Origin: Candidatus Omnitrophota bacterium
GTDB lineage: Bacteria; Omnitrophota; Gorgyraeia; Aquiviventales; Aquiviventaceae
Assembly: GCA_016206685.1 (NCBI GenBank)
Contig: JACQRB010000023.1
Span: forward strand, 45,126-109,125
Length of the DNA: 64,000 nucleotides
Direction: 5' to 3'
Shown here: positions 1 through 8,570 of the stretch, in pieces
Numbering within the stretch: position 1 is the stretch's first letter
Layout: every line of letters starts with the position of its first letter
The notes under the pieces: model-generated
Database searches by the model: none
Told to the model about the DNA's origin: nothing
What the model saw: only the letters and a program-made list of their open reading frames with translations
Made by a program: the position numbers and the translations under genes

Positions 1-627
1 CGCGATGCCCATCGTGTGGTCCGAGAACCCAACCGGCACGCGCAGCGCCCGGCGGAGCGTCTCCATGGCTCGCAGGTGGACGTTGGCCGGCTGCGCGGGA
101 TACTGCGAGACGCACTGCAAGACGGCGATCTGGGAGACGCCGCCCTGGCGCAGCACCGCCACCGCCCGGCGGATCTCGCCCATATCCGCCATTCCGCTGG
201 AGAGGATCACCGGCTTCCGCATGGAGGCGACGTGAGCCAGCAAAGGCCGGTGGGTCACGTCACACGAGGCGATCTTGTACGCGGGAACCCCCACGCGCTC
301 CAAGAGATCGACACTGGGCTCATCCAGCGGCGTCGAAAACCAGACGATGCGCGCGTCACGCGCCGCGCTCGCGATCGCGCGATAGTCCTCGACGGAGAGC
401 GCGGCGCGCCGGTACTCGGCATAATCCGCGCTCGAGCGTGGCAGGAGCTGGTCCACCCGGCATGTTTGAAACTTGATCGCATCCGCGCCGGCCTTGGCTG
501 CCTCCTGAACCAACCGGATCGCCAATCCCCGGCGCCCGAGATGATTAATCCCAGCTTCCGCGACGATAAAGACCGGTCGTCCTTCTCCGATGCGTCGTCT
601 GTTGATGGTCATGACGGGAAGCGACAT
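1..627 (-). CDS. neuB: NeuB/PseI/LegI-family nonulosonic (sialic) acid synthase, 3' end beyond window
   Basis: Partial gene: the first ~209 codons, running off the left edge without a stop. The family condenses phosphoenolpyruvate with a 2-acetamido hexose to make a nine-carbon nonulosonate in the cytoplasm. Visible hallmarks in order are VAEAGINH, AGADAIKFQ, a WFSTPLDE stretch, YKIASCD, KPVILSSGMAD, LQCVSQYP and VGFSDHTMG, all typical of the NeuB TIM barrel. The start is taken at 627, one base past the stop of the upstream aminotransferase; an in-frame ATG at 612 is an alternative. Whether the product is sialic, legionaminic or pseudaminic acid cannot be told from this part. The C-terminal SAF domain is expected outside the window. 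Confidence 0.93.
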   Translation of the reverse strand, partial: MSLPVMTINRRRIGEGRPVFIVAEAGINHLGRRGLAIRLVQEAAKAGADAIKFQTCRVDQLLPRSSADYAEYRRAALSVEDYRAIASAARDARIVWFSTPLDEPSVDLLERVGVPAYKIASCDVTHRPLLAHVASMRKPVILSSGMADMGEIRRAVAVLRQGGVSQIAVLQCVSQYPAQPANVHLRAMETLRRALRVPVGFSDHTMGIA

Positions 628-628
628 G

Positions 629-1828
629 TCACGCGCGGTATTTGGCGACCAGGCGTCGCACGGCGGCAATGACGTCCCACACGTCCTCCTCGCTCATCTT
701 CGGCGAAATCGGCAGCGACACGGTGCGTTCAAAGAGCGACTCGGCCACCGGAAAACTTCCCGGGGGATACCCCAACGCTTTCTGGTAGTACGAATGCAAA
801 TGGAGGGGGCGGAACAGCACGCTCGTGCCGATCTGTTCGGTCCGGAGCTCCTCGATGAACTGATCACGGCTGATTCGTAGCCGCTTCGGTTGCAGAAGGA
901 TGGAGTAAAGGTGCCAGGCCGACCGCACCTCCGGCTTGGCCTGCGGTCTGACAATCTCCTCCAAATCGGCAAACGCCTCCGTGTACATCGCCGCAAAGCG
1001 GGCGCGGCGCTGCAGGAACTGTTCCAGCTTCGCCAGTTGGTGCAGGCCCAACGCCGCCTGAATATCCATCATGTTGTACTTGTAGCCAAGCTCCTGGATG
1101 TCATAAAACCAGGAGCCGCGCGGGGCGTAGCGACCCCAGATGCGCCGGGCATCGCTGATGCCGTACATGGACAATCGCCGCATCCGCTCCGCCATCTCCG
1201 GGTCATTCAGCATCGCCATGCCGCCTTCGCCGGTCGTCAGATTTTTGGTCGCATAGAAACTGAAGCAGGTGACGGGACCGAAGCTGCCGATCTTGCGCCC
1301 GTGGTACTCACTGCCGATGGCGTGGGCGGCATCCTCGATCACGGCGAGGCGATGGCGCTTGGCGATCGCGTAGATCGCGTCGAGATCGCAGGGATGTCCG
1401 GCGTAATGGACGATCACCAACGCCTTGGTGCGCGGCGTCACGGCGGCTCCCAGACGCGTCGGATCGATGTTGAATGTCTGCGCCTCGCTGTCGACGAAGA
1501 CGGGACGGGCCCGTTGGTACATCACGACGTGGGCGGTGGAAGCAAACGTGTAGGTAGGCAAGATGACCTCATCCCCCTCGCCGATGTCATGCGCGACCAT
1601 CGCCAGATGGAGCGCCGCGGTACAGGAGCTGACGGCCACCGCGCACCGGACCCCCACATACTGGGCCACTTGCTCCTGAAACCGTTCCGTTTTCGGGCCG
1701 GTGGTGATCCACCCCGAATCCAGCGTGTCCAGGAGCTCCGCCTTTTCTTCCGGCCCGATGAGAGGCGGAGCGAATGGTTGGAACGTGGTGCGCCGCGGGC
1801 GGGTGTCAAGGGCGGCTACGTCAGGCAT
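629..1828 (-). CDS. DegT/DnrJ/EryC1/StrS-family PLP sugar aminotransferase
   Basis: A 399-residue fold-type I aminotransferase that transfers an amino group from glutamate to a nucleotide-linked keto-sugar. The PLP lysine is K195 in SFYATKNLTTGEGG, and the pyridine-nitrogen aspartate is D166 in VIEDAAHA. The N-terminal GSGWITTGP-like segment is typical of ArnB/PseC/LegC relatives. The start at 1828 is chosen because the protein begins near there in family alignments and GAGG lies upstream; a longer frame exists but reads nonsense. It overlaps the stop of the upstream SDR by 8 bases. Being directly before neuB, it may supply the 4-amino sugar for a nonulosonate (PseC/LegC role). That assignment is inference. 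Confidence 0.92.
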   Translation of the reverse strand: MPDVAALDTRPRRTTFQPFAPPLIGPEEKAELLDTLDSGWITTGPKTERFQEQVAQYVGVRCAVAVSSCTAALHLAMVAHDIGEGDEVILPTYTFASTAHVVMYQRARPVFVDSEAQTFNIDPTRLGAAVTPRTKALVIVHYAGHPCDLDAIYAIAKRHRLAVIEDAAHAIGSEYHGRKIGSFGPVTCFSFYATKNLTTGEGGMAMLNDPEMAERMRRLSMYGISDARRIWGRYAPRGSWFYDIQELGYKYNMMDIQAALGLHQLAKLEQFLQRRARFAAMYTEAFADLEEIVRPQAKPEVRSAWHLYSILLQPKRLRISRDQFIEELRTEQIGTSVLFRPLHLHSYYQKALGYPPGSFPVAESLFERTVSLPISPKMSEEDVWDVIAAVRRLVAKYRA

Positions 1829-2819
1829 TGCGGTACCTCGCTGCAAAAGGGTCTTCGATTTGCCGCATGAGAATCGCCTGATACATCTCCCGGACCCCAT
1901 CCTCCACGGAGTAGGACACGCGATAGCCAAACATCCGGTGGATTTTGTCAAAGCTCACGTGGTAATCCCGCAGGTCGGGTGGAACGTCCGTCGTCTCAAC
2001 CGTGATGCCCGGGAGGGTCCGCTTGACGATATCTCCGAGTTGATAGATCTGATAGTTTTGTTCGTTCGATCCGACGTTGAAAATGTGCCCTCGGACGAGA
2101 TCGGCCGGTGCGCCAAGCGCCAGGATGTAGGCCCGGGCCGCATCCGCCACATGGACCAGCGGTCGCCACTGTTTGCCGCCGTAGACCGTGCAGGTCCCGC
2201 GCGTCGCCGCGTGCATCGTCAGGATGTTCACGATCAGGTCAAAGCGCATGCGCGGCGAGAGGCCGTAGATCGTCGCCATCCGTAGCACGCAGGGCGCAAA
2301 CGGCTCGCTGGTCAGTGCCAGGATCTTGCGTTCTGCCTCAGCCTTCAGGCACGCGTAGAGCGAGATGGGCTTCAAGGACGCCTCTTCTGTCAGCACGCCC
2401 TCCTGAATGCCGTAGGCACTATCCGTGGAGGCAAAGAGGAAGCGTGGAATGCCCTGGGCTGCGCACGCTTCGGCAATGGCGACCGTCGCAACGTAATTGA
2501 TCTCCCGCGTCTCCTGCGGGTCACGATCGCAGGCGGCGTCCCCGACCAGCGCGGCCAGGAGAATCACGGCGGCAACGCCCTGCAGCGCGTCCATGACGCG
2601 CTGCCGATCACGCATGTCCGCTTGAATCATCTCGAGATTCGGATAGGTCCGCAGGCCGGCCAGCGCCTCCTCGCCGAACAGCAAGCGATCAAAGACGCGC
2701 ACGCGATAGCCAGCCTCCAGCAACTGGCCTGTCAGGACGGAGCCCAGATATCCCGCGCCGCCGAAGACCAGCACGGTGGGAGGGGCGGCGTCACGTGCGG
2801 TGTGCGACGGCGTGGTCAT
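1821..2819 (-). CDS. NAD-dependent epimerase/dehydratase (extended SDR)
   Basis: A 332-residue extended short-chain dehydrogenase/reductase. The NAD-binding GxxGxxG is VFGGAGYLGS near residues 16-25, the Ser/Asp site is ASTDSAYG, and the catalytic pair is in LYACLKAEAE (YxxxK). It should epimerise, dehydrate or reduce a nucleotide sugar. The substrate is not clear from the sequence. The start at 2819 (ATG preceded by AGGATGAGGTGG) is preferred; an ATG at 2828 is also in frame. It overlaps the upstream SDR by 29 bases and feeds into the aminotransferase/neuB pair downstream. Confidence 0.9.
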   Translation of the reverse strand: MTTPSHTARDAAPPTVLVFGGAGYLGSVLTGQLLEAGYRVRVFDRLLFGEEALAGLRTYPNLEMIQADMRDRQRVMDALQGVAAVILLAALVGDAACDRDPQETREINYVATVAIAEACAAQGIPRFLFASTDSAYGIQEGVLTEEASLKPISLYACLKAEAERKILALTSEPFAPCVLRMATIYGLSPRMRFDLIVNILTMHAATRGTCTVYGGKQWRPLVHVADAARAYILALGAPADLVRGHIFNVGSNEQNYQIYQLGDIVKRTLPGITVETTDVPPDLRDYHVSFDKIHRMFGYRVSYSVEDGVREMYQAILMRQIEDPFAARYRNA

Positions 2820-3744
2820 CCACCTCATCCTGTTGTTGTCGAAACCACGCGATGGTCCGCACCAGGCCATCAGCCAGCGACCAGCGAGGTGCCCAGCGCA
2901 ACTCCCGCGCTGCCTTGGTCACGGCGGCCCGGGAATCATGGACATCGCCCTGACGTGGGGGCGCATACGTCATGTCGCTCGGGCTGCGGCTGAGGCTTAA
3001 CACCTCGCGCGCGAGCTCGAGCACGGAGCGTGAGACGCCTGTCCCGATGTTGTAGACGCCCTGCCCGGCCTGCGCCGCCAGCAGGTTGGCATGCACCACG
3101 TCGTCCACGTACACGAAATCGCGCGTCTGCGTCCCGTCCCCGTAGATGATCAGGTGGTCGCCCCGTAGCGCCCGCGAGATAAACGCGGGGATGACGGCCG
3201 CGTAGTCCGAATCGGGCGATTGGCGTGGACCGAAGACATTAAAATACCGCAGCGCGACGTAGGGTAAGCCGTCAAGCTGGGCGTACATCTCCAGCAGATG
3301 TTCCCCACTGACTTTGGTCACGCCGTAGAGATTGGCCGGTCGCGGAGGTTCGCGCTCATCTTTGGAGCCTGCCGGCTCATCGGCATACACCGCCGAGGAG
3401 CTGGAAAACACGACTTTGCGCACACCATGGCGCGCAGCGCTGCGCAGCACATTGAACACCCCCACGGTGTTGACTTCCACACACCGGTGGGGCCGTTGGA
3501 AACTGTCTTCCATCGCGACGAACGCCGCCAGATGAAACACGACCTCTGCGCCCGCCATCGCCTCTTCCACCGCTGTGGCATCCGTCAGATCCGCTTCGAT
3601 GAGCCGAGCCGACGCCGGCACATGCGCCCGCTGTCCTGTCTCAAAGTTATCGAGTACCGTCACCACGACGCCTCGCTCGAGCAAAGCCGCCGCTACGTGA
3701 CTGCCGATAAATCCGGCTCCACCGGTCACCAGCGCCGACTTCAT
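2791..3744 (-). CDS. UDP-sugar 4-epimerase-like SDR (GalE/WbpP type)
   Basis: A 317-residue extended SDR. It shows the Rossmann motif VTGGAGFIGSH at the N-terminus, FSSSSAVYAD (catalytic Ser), NLYGVTKVSGE (YxxxK), then YFNVFGPRQSP and GDGTQTRDFVYVDDV. These make it closest to UDP-glucose/UDP-GlcNAc 4-epimerases and related UDP-uronate epimerases. The start at 3744 overlaps the upstream stop as ATGA, implying translational coupling. Substrate specificity is not resolvable by eye. Confidence 0.92.
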   Translation of the reverse strand: MKSALVTGGAGFIGSHVAAALLERGVVVTVLDNFETGQRAHVPASARLIEADLTDATAVEEAMAGAEVVFHLAAFVAMEDSFQRPHRCVEVNTVGVFNVLRSAARHGVRKVVFSSSSAVYADEPAGSKDEREPPRPANLYGVTKVSGEHLLEMYAQLDGLPYVALRYFNVFGPRQSPDSDYAAVIPAFISRALRGDHLIIYGDGTQTRDFVYVDDVVHANLLAAQAGQGVYNIGTGVSRSVLELAREVLSLSRSPSDMTYAPPRQGDVHDSRAAVTKAARELRWAPRWSLADGLVRTIAWFRQQQDEVDDHAVAHRT

Positions 3745-5762
3745 AGCCGCATCGCTCCCACGCCCTCCGGAGCCGCAGCCCATCTGCCCTCCATTCCGAC
3801 CGCCATCGCTTCGGCTTGCGGCACCATCCCACCCAACACCCCCAGAAAGTTCCGGAAGGCCGCATTGCCGTTGAGGCCGGGGGGCACGCCAATGAAGTCG
3901 CACACCGACTCCTCGCGCAGACGATGGTTCAGAGGAGCCTCGTCTTCCTTCCCGTGTAGTCGGCGAATCAGGGCCTTCAGCCCCTCGTAGTTATGGGTGA
4001 TGTACGCTCGAATCGACGGATGCTGCTCCGGTCCGAGCTGCCCGGTCGGATCGTGGAAAAATCCCGGCACGCCGAGGTGCCAGCCGGCGCACACCGGCGT
4101 GCTGCCCGGCAGGCTGATACAGACATCCGCCGTCACGATGGGCACCCACGGATTCAGGTCCTCGTCCACCACGACGGCCCGGTCGTGGCCCTTGAGCTGC
4201 TCCACGAGGCGGTGGTACCGCTCAAACCGCTTCCCGAACCGCTGCGGCATGAGGTGTCCCCGCTTCGGCTTATAGACCAAGACGATCTCCCTCACCTCGT
4301 GGAGCACGCGGACCATATCCTCCAGGAATCGAACCGTGTACTCTTCGGTATAGGGACTGGTGTACGGGCAGGTCTGGCGTGGACGAGCCAGGGGTTTCGG
4401 GCTCGGCGGCAGATCAAAGACCGCCACATACGTGAAGGTCTCCCGGGGCGCGTCCTCTCGATGGAGGTAGGTGCGACGTAAGACGTGCCGTTCCTGGGTG
4501 AGCACTCGTTCGTCACCGGCCATGGTCGGTCCCAGCACCGTCATGGTCAGCCGTTCGTCTTGCGGATGGCGCTCAAAGAGCCGCTTGGCCTGGGGATTCC
4601 AGCACACCAGACGAGAGGCCAGGAGATGCGCATAGAGAAAGTCATGCTGCTCACACCCGCCCGGATGGGTATAAAACACCAGCATCGCAGAGATGTTGTA
4701 CATCACGGTGGCGATCCCGAGCTTGTCGAGGTAGACGACGGCCGGTTCTTCAACGCCCAAGCTGCTGTCCGTTTCCAAGAAACATGCCGGCTGGACGTGG
4801 TCAAGCAGGGGGGCGAATTTCACTACGCTGGCTAGATAGCGGCTGACCATGCCGTGCGCTGCGCCAGGAACCGGCTGGATCATCCCCCGCCCGATGGCCC
4901 CCAGCACGTCTGCCATCGCCCGCCAGAGATGCCGGGAGGACAGATGCTGGTACAGTTCCGAGAACGTGCCTACGCGGTAGGGAGTTCCGATGAGCTCGCG
5001 TCGCAGGCTTGGCACGCCAGGATCGGAGGGGTTCGGCACGATCACGAGCAGGTCGTCCGGACGGATGCGGACGCCGTCCATCAGCCAGGTGAATGAGCGC
5101 TTCTCCGACGAGACGTGGAGCTCGTTGACGTTATCGCACCAGTAGAGATACCGGTAGGAGGCCAGCGTCCGTCGCGTGAGCCGCAGACGTGCCGCGAGTC
5201 CTCCGATCAGCCACGCGAACAGGCGCCCCCATACCACGCCGTTCAACCACCCCTCCCACAGGCGGTCACAGGCGACGTGGAACTGGGATAAGCGCCTCGT
5301 CATACCGTCGCCGTCGAAGCACGGTGAGGGGGCTGCATGGGTGGCCAGCCATGCGGACCGCGAGGAGTGCACCACAACGGCGCAGGCCGCCGACGCATGC
5401 CGTCGTCGAATCTCCTGCAAAAGACAGACGTCGTCGAACGCCCGCCCCAGCTCCTGCTTGGCCTTCGTCGAGAAGTCAATGCAAAGGCCGCGGAAGGTCC
5501 GCTGCCACGGTTCCCTCGGCAGGCGCGCAGCGATGGCTTCCCATGCCCTGAAGGTGCGCGCACGAAATGCCCAACTGTCTTCTCTGGAGGCAAAGTAGTC
5601 GTCCGTGTCGATTTGTTCCACCCGCCGCCGCATGAAGCGGGCGCAGGAGGGATGGATATAGAGCGTTTTCACCGTGACAACAAAGGACAGTAGCCAGTAG
5701 ATCGGCGCGTTGACGGGGTGGATCTCGGTGACCAGGATGACGCGCGAGGCGCGAAGGGTCAT
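3741..5762 (-). CDS. Large surface-polysaccharide biosynthesis protein, glycosyltransferase-like (PFTS-motif type?)
   Basis: A 673-residue protein that I do not recognise with certainty. The C-terminal third looks like a GT-B fold donor half: EIVLVYKPKR near 492-501, a VTADVCISLPGSTPV stretch near 543-557, then GWHLGVPGFFHDPTG at ~560-574. A CPYTSPYTEEY segment at ~465-475 recalls the motif of proteins named 'polysaccharide biosynthesis PFTS motif protein'; that is memory-based and unproven. The N-terminal half (residues 1-320) has no motif I know. It has an ATGA overlap with genes on both sides. By context it probably transfers a sugar or otherwise builds the glycan. Confidence 0.75.
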   Translation of the reverse strand: MTLRASRVILVTEIHPVNAPIYWLLSFVVTVKTLYIHPSCARFMRRRVEQIDTDDYFASREDSWAFRARTFRAWEAIAARLPREPWQRTFRGLCIDFSTKAKQELGRAFDDVCLLQEIRRRHASAACAVVVHSSRSAWLATHAAPSPCFDGDGMTRRLSQFHVACDRLWEGWLNGVVWGRLFAWLIGGLAARLRLTRRTLASYRYLYWCDNVNELHVSSEKRSFTWLMDGVRIRPDDLLVIVPNPSDPGVPSLRRELIGTPYRVGTFSELYQHLSSRHLWRAMADVLGAIGRGMIQPVPGAAHGMVSRYLASVVKFAPLLDHVQPACFLETDSSLGVEEPAVVYLDKLGIATVMYNISAMLVFYTHPGGCEQHDFLYAHLLASRLVCWNPQAKRLFERHPQDERLTMTVLGPTMAGDERVLTQERHVLRRTYLHREDAPRETFTYVAVFDLPPSPKPLARPRQTCPYTSPYTEEYTVRFLEDMVRVLHEVREIVLVYKPKRGHLMPQRFGKRFERYHRLVEQLKGHDRAVVVDEDLNPWVPIVTADVCISLPGSTPVCAGWHLGVPGFFHDPTGQLGPEQHPSIRAYITHNYEGLKALIRRLHGKEDEAPLNHRLREESVCDFIGVPPGLNGNAAFRNFLGVLGGMVPQAEAMAVGMEGRWAAAPEGVGAMRL

Positions 5763-6751
5763 GGGGATGAAGCCACCGAGCGTGTCACCGGCGGTGATGA
5801 GAAATCGTGCAGGGTCGTATCGAGTCGGGACCGTTCCGTCGCCCGTTGGGCTTCCCGCGCCTGATACCAGGCGATATAGCGCTCGATCCCCTCGCGCAGC
5901 CCCACCCGGGGCTCCCAGTCCAGCTCCCGCCTGGCCCGTTCGCTGGACACCTCTTTGCCCCCAAAATCTCCCGGACGACCGGGAACGGTTTCAATGCGGA
6001 CCTTGTCCTTGCCCAAGATGTCCTGGATCGTCTGGGCGATCTGACGGATGGTGACTCGTTCCTTGCCGTCCAGGTTATAGATCTTGTTGGCCGCCACGCC
6101 TTTCAAGGCGAGGGCATTTCCCTCGGCGAGGTCTTCCACGTACACGAACTTGCGGTATTGGCTGCCGTCTCCTGCGATCGTCAGCGGCTCTCCCTGAAGC
6201 GCCTTGGAGACGAAGATGGGGATGACCGCTCCATCGCGAGCACGGGGACCGTACGGGATGCCGTAGCGCAGGATCGTGGTGGGCAACCCATAGAGCCGCG
6301 CGTAGGCCTGGCAATAGTATTCCGACGTCATTTTGGTCGCCGTATACAAATGGGACGGCGCGTGCAAGGGCGTGTCTTCATCAACGCACTCCTCGGCCAC
6401 ATCCCCATACACCCAGATGGTGCTGCCGTAGATCACCCGCGACACCTTGTTGGAGCGCGCCGCCTCCAGCACGTTGATCGTGCCCCGAACATTGATGGAT
6501 TCCGAATAATGCGGGTGCTCGTAGACGCTCTTGACGTCCGCCACGGCCGCCAGGTGGAAGACCGCGTCCACATCGGCCATCGCCATGGTCAGCGACTCCA
6601 GATCCAGGATGCTGGCCTGATAGTATTCGATGTCATCGCGGAACTTCGGCATGATCATGTCGTACACGCGCACTTGAATGCCGCGCTCGCGCAGTTTATC
6701 CACGACGTGCGATCCGATGAATCCAGAACCTCCGGTCACTAACGCTCTCAT
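5759..6751 (-). CDS. NAD-dependent epimerase/dehydratase (extended SDR)
   Basis: A 330-residue extended SDR. Motifs are VTGGSGFIGSHVV at the N-terminus, IYGSTIWVYGD around the catalytic serine/threonine site, and HLYTATKMTSEYY (YxxxK). The substrate loop reads LRYGIPYGPRARDGAVIP, followed by GDGSQYRKFVYVEDL. Downstream DegT-type gene 6748-7791 lies upstream on the transcript with an ATGA junction, so the two may act in sequence on one UDP- or dTDP-sugar. The exact reaction is unknown. Confidence 0.9.
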   Translation of the reverse strand: MRALVTGGSGFIGSHVVDKLRERGIQVRVYDMIMPKFRDDIEYYQASILDLESLTMAMADVDAVFHLAAVADVKSVYEHPHYSESINVRGTINVLEAARSNKVSRVIYGSTIWVYGDVAEECVDEDTPLHAPSHLYTATKMTSEYYCQAYARLYGLPTTILRYGIPYGPRARDGAVIPIFVSKALQGEPLTIAGDGSQYRKFVYVEDLAEGNALALKGVAANKIYNLDGKERVTIRQIAQTIQDILGKDKVRIETVPGRPGDFGGKEVSSERARRELDWEPRVGLREGIERYIAWYQAREAQRATERSRLDTTLHDFSSPPVTRSVASSP

Positions 6752-7791
6752 GCGCGCACTCCTTCATCAGTGAGATCAGGGTGATAATAGAGCGGGACGC
6801 ACCAGTGGTTCCGGGCAACCCACTCCGAATTGGGGAAAGAACCGGGGTATTTCAGGATGGTATGGCAGAGCTGATCATAGACCTTGCCGGTCGAGCGCTC
6901 GATCGGCTCAAAGACGATGTATTTGTACCACCCGGACACCATCCCCTCGGGCAGCTGCACGCGCTGCGCGTACCGAGGATGCAGAACCTCTCGGGCCACC
7001 CGGTCTTTCCAGGCCACGATCTCCTCAAGCCGATCGGTCTGCACGACGCCCAGGGCCGCCGTGAATTCCGACATGCGGTAATTGAGTCCCTCCACTTCGT
7101 AGCTCGGCTTGCCGTAGTTGCGGTAGCGCCTGGCGAACTCGATCAGCTCCGGATGCTTTGAGACCAGCATGCCGCCCTCGCCGGTCGAGATGGTCTTGGT
7201 CCCGTAGAACGAGTAGGCCCCCGCATCGCCCCACGTGCCGGGTTTGTTCCCGTGCCACGAGGCGCCCTGGGCATGCGCGCAGTCTTCCAGCAGGACGATC
7301 CCCCGCTCGCGGCAGAAGGCGGCGATGCGCTCCACGTCGAAGGCGATGTGCCCGCCGATGTGCACCAGCCACACCGCCGCCAGGTCCGGATGTTGCTTGG
7401 CCGCCAAGACCACCGCCTCGTAGCTCAGGCACAGGTCCTCCCGGTTACAGTCGCCGAACACCACCTCCCCGCCCACCTTGAGGACGGAGAGCGGCGTCGC
7501 CATGAAGGTGTTCGTGGGACAGAGGACTTGCTTGCCCTTGAGTCCGAAATAGTCCAGGCACGCCATGGCCGCCCCGGCCCAGCTCGACGTCGCCACAGCC
7601 GGCAGGCCGTTCCAGGTCGCCCATTTGTCTTCGAACAGCCGCGTGAACTTGCCTTCCACCCACTGTTGGCTGCGGAAAATCTCCTCCCAAGAGGCCATCA
7701 CGCATGGGATGTCGCGTGGGTCAAATCCAATCCGAAAGGACTGAAAAGCCGCCGGGGAAGGCTGCTGGAGGCCCGTCAGTGTGGGACTCAT
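6748..7791 (-). CDS. DegT/DnrJ/EryC1/StrS-family PLP aminotransferase
   Basis: A 347-residue aminotransferase of the nucleotide-sugar class. The PLP lysine is K199 in YSFYGTKTISTGEGG and the aspartate is D170 in VLLEDCAHAQG. The N-terminal ~30 residues are variable. It carries a full catalytic set, unlike the ColD-like paralogue at 41726-42862. ATGA overlaps join it to the transglutaminase-like gene upstream and the SDR downstream. It likely aminates a keto-sugar made by a neighbouring SDR; which one is inference. Confidence 0.91.
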   Translation of the reverse strand: MSPTLTGLQQPSPAAFQSFRIGFDPRDIPCVMASWEEIFRSQQWVEGKFTRLFEDKWATWNGLPAVATSSWAGAAMACLDYFGLKGKQVLCPTNTFMATPLSVLKVGGEVVFGDCNREDLCLSYEAVVLAAKQHPDLAAVWLVHIGGHIAFDVERIAAFCRERGIVLLEDCAHAQGASWHGNKPGTWGDAGAYSFYGTKTISTGEGGMLVSKHPELIEFARRYRNYGKPSYEVEGLNYRMSEFTAALGVVQTDRLEEIVAWKDRVAREVLHPRYAQRVQLPEGMVSGWYKYIVFEPIERSTGKVYDQLCHTILKYPGSFPNSEWVARNHWCVPLYYHPDLTDEGVRA

Positions 7792-8570
7792 CGCTCGCCT
7801 CCGGCTGACGGCGACGGTCTGGACGCGGCTCGGGCCTCGGCGTCTTCCAGCAGATGCAGCCGCAGCTTCGCTTCGTAGCCCAGGCGCCGCAGCGGCATCT
7901 GTTTGTGCGCGCGCAGCATGGCAGGGACTTGGAAGGACCCGAGCTGGGCCAGATACGTCCGGTACGGAATCCCGCTCGTGGCCAGCGCACCAGCAACGGC
8001 GTCCACCAACTCAGGACGCGCCAGCAGCTCCTGCACCTCGAAGAATCGCCCGCCTGCGTCGGCAAATACCAGTCCGTGCGCGACGTCGAACATCGCCCAC
8101 CGATCGTCCACCTTCGCGAACGAGAGCACCAACCGACCCTGATCCTCAATCTTGGCCACGTCCCAAAACGCCGGCACGCCGGCGTAGGTGGCCAGTGTGG
8201 TGAAGACGTCGGCCATCTGATCGTCTTCCCCGTAGCCCCGGACGATGATGTGCCAGATGTGGTCGTCAACCACCGGCAACTGAGGAGGGGTGGGACGAAT
8301 GGAGCGCCGCGTCCATGCAAAGATCGTCAGCACGCGGTCGCGGTCAGAGGAAACGCCTGAGGTGACTTGGCGAGCCAGATCACGGGACTGGTAATGGCGG
8401 TCAAGGAAGCTCAGCCCTTTCAAATAGAGGGGGATGCGGTGCTCTGAGACAGCGAAATCAACTCCCTGCCGCGTCGTCATCGGCATCATCAAGAGCGACC
8501 AGCCAAGCGCTCCCCCGACGCCGAGCGCTCCCCATCGCCACGCGGGGCTTCGCCATGACCGACGGCTCAT
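7788..8570 (-). CDS. Transglutaminase-like-fold protein lacking the catalytic Cys and His (predicted pseudoenzyme)
   Basis: A 260-residue protein with a membrane anchor or signal at residues ~13-30. Residues ~75-165 match the pattern of the transglutaminase-like core by eye. RGYGEDDQMADVFTTLATYA followed by GVPA at 131-134 parallels the family's G.C...A......L.R..GIPA segment, and RWAMFDV parallels the W..fDp segment. At the position of the catalytic Cys there is D116, and at the His position L147; only D162 remains. So it probably binds rather than cleaves or crosslinks. It sits between the MarR-type regulator and an aminotransferase, coupled by ATGA at both ends. The fold call is by pattern only. 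Confidence 0.7.
   Translation of the reverse strand: MSRRSWRSPAWRWGALGVGGALGWSLLMMPMTTRQGVDFAVSEHRIPLYLKGLSFLDRHYQSRDLARQVTSGVSSDRDRVLTIFAWTRRSIRPTPPQLPVVDDHIWHIIVRGYGEDDQMADVFTTLATYAGVPAFWDVAKIEDQGRLVLSFAKVDDRWAMFDVAHGLVFADAGGRFFEVQELLARPELVDAVAGALATSGIPYRTYLAQLGSFQVPAMLRAHKQMPLRRLGYEAKLRLHLLEDAEARAASRPSPSAGGER

Noticed and set aside
16..672. 218-codon plus-strand frame at the left edge
   Set aside because: Lies opposite the partial neuB, whose NeuB motifs are unmistakable on the minus strand.
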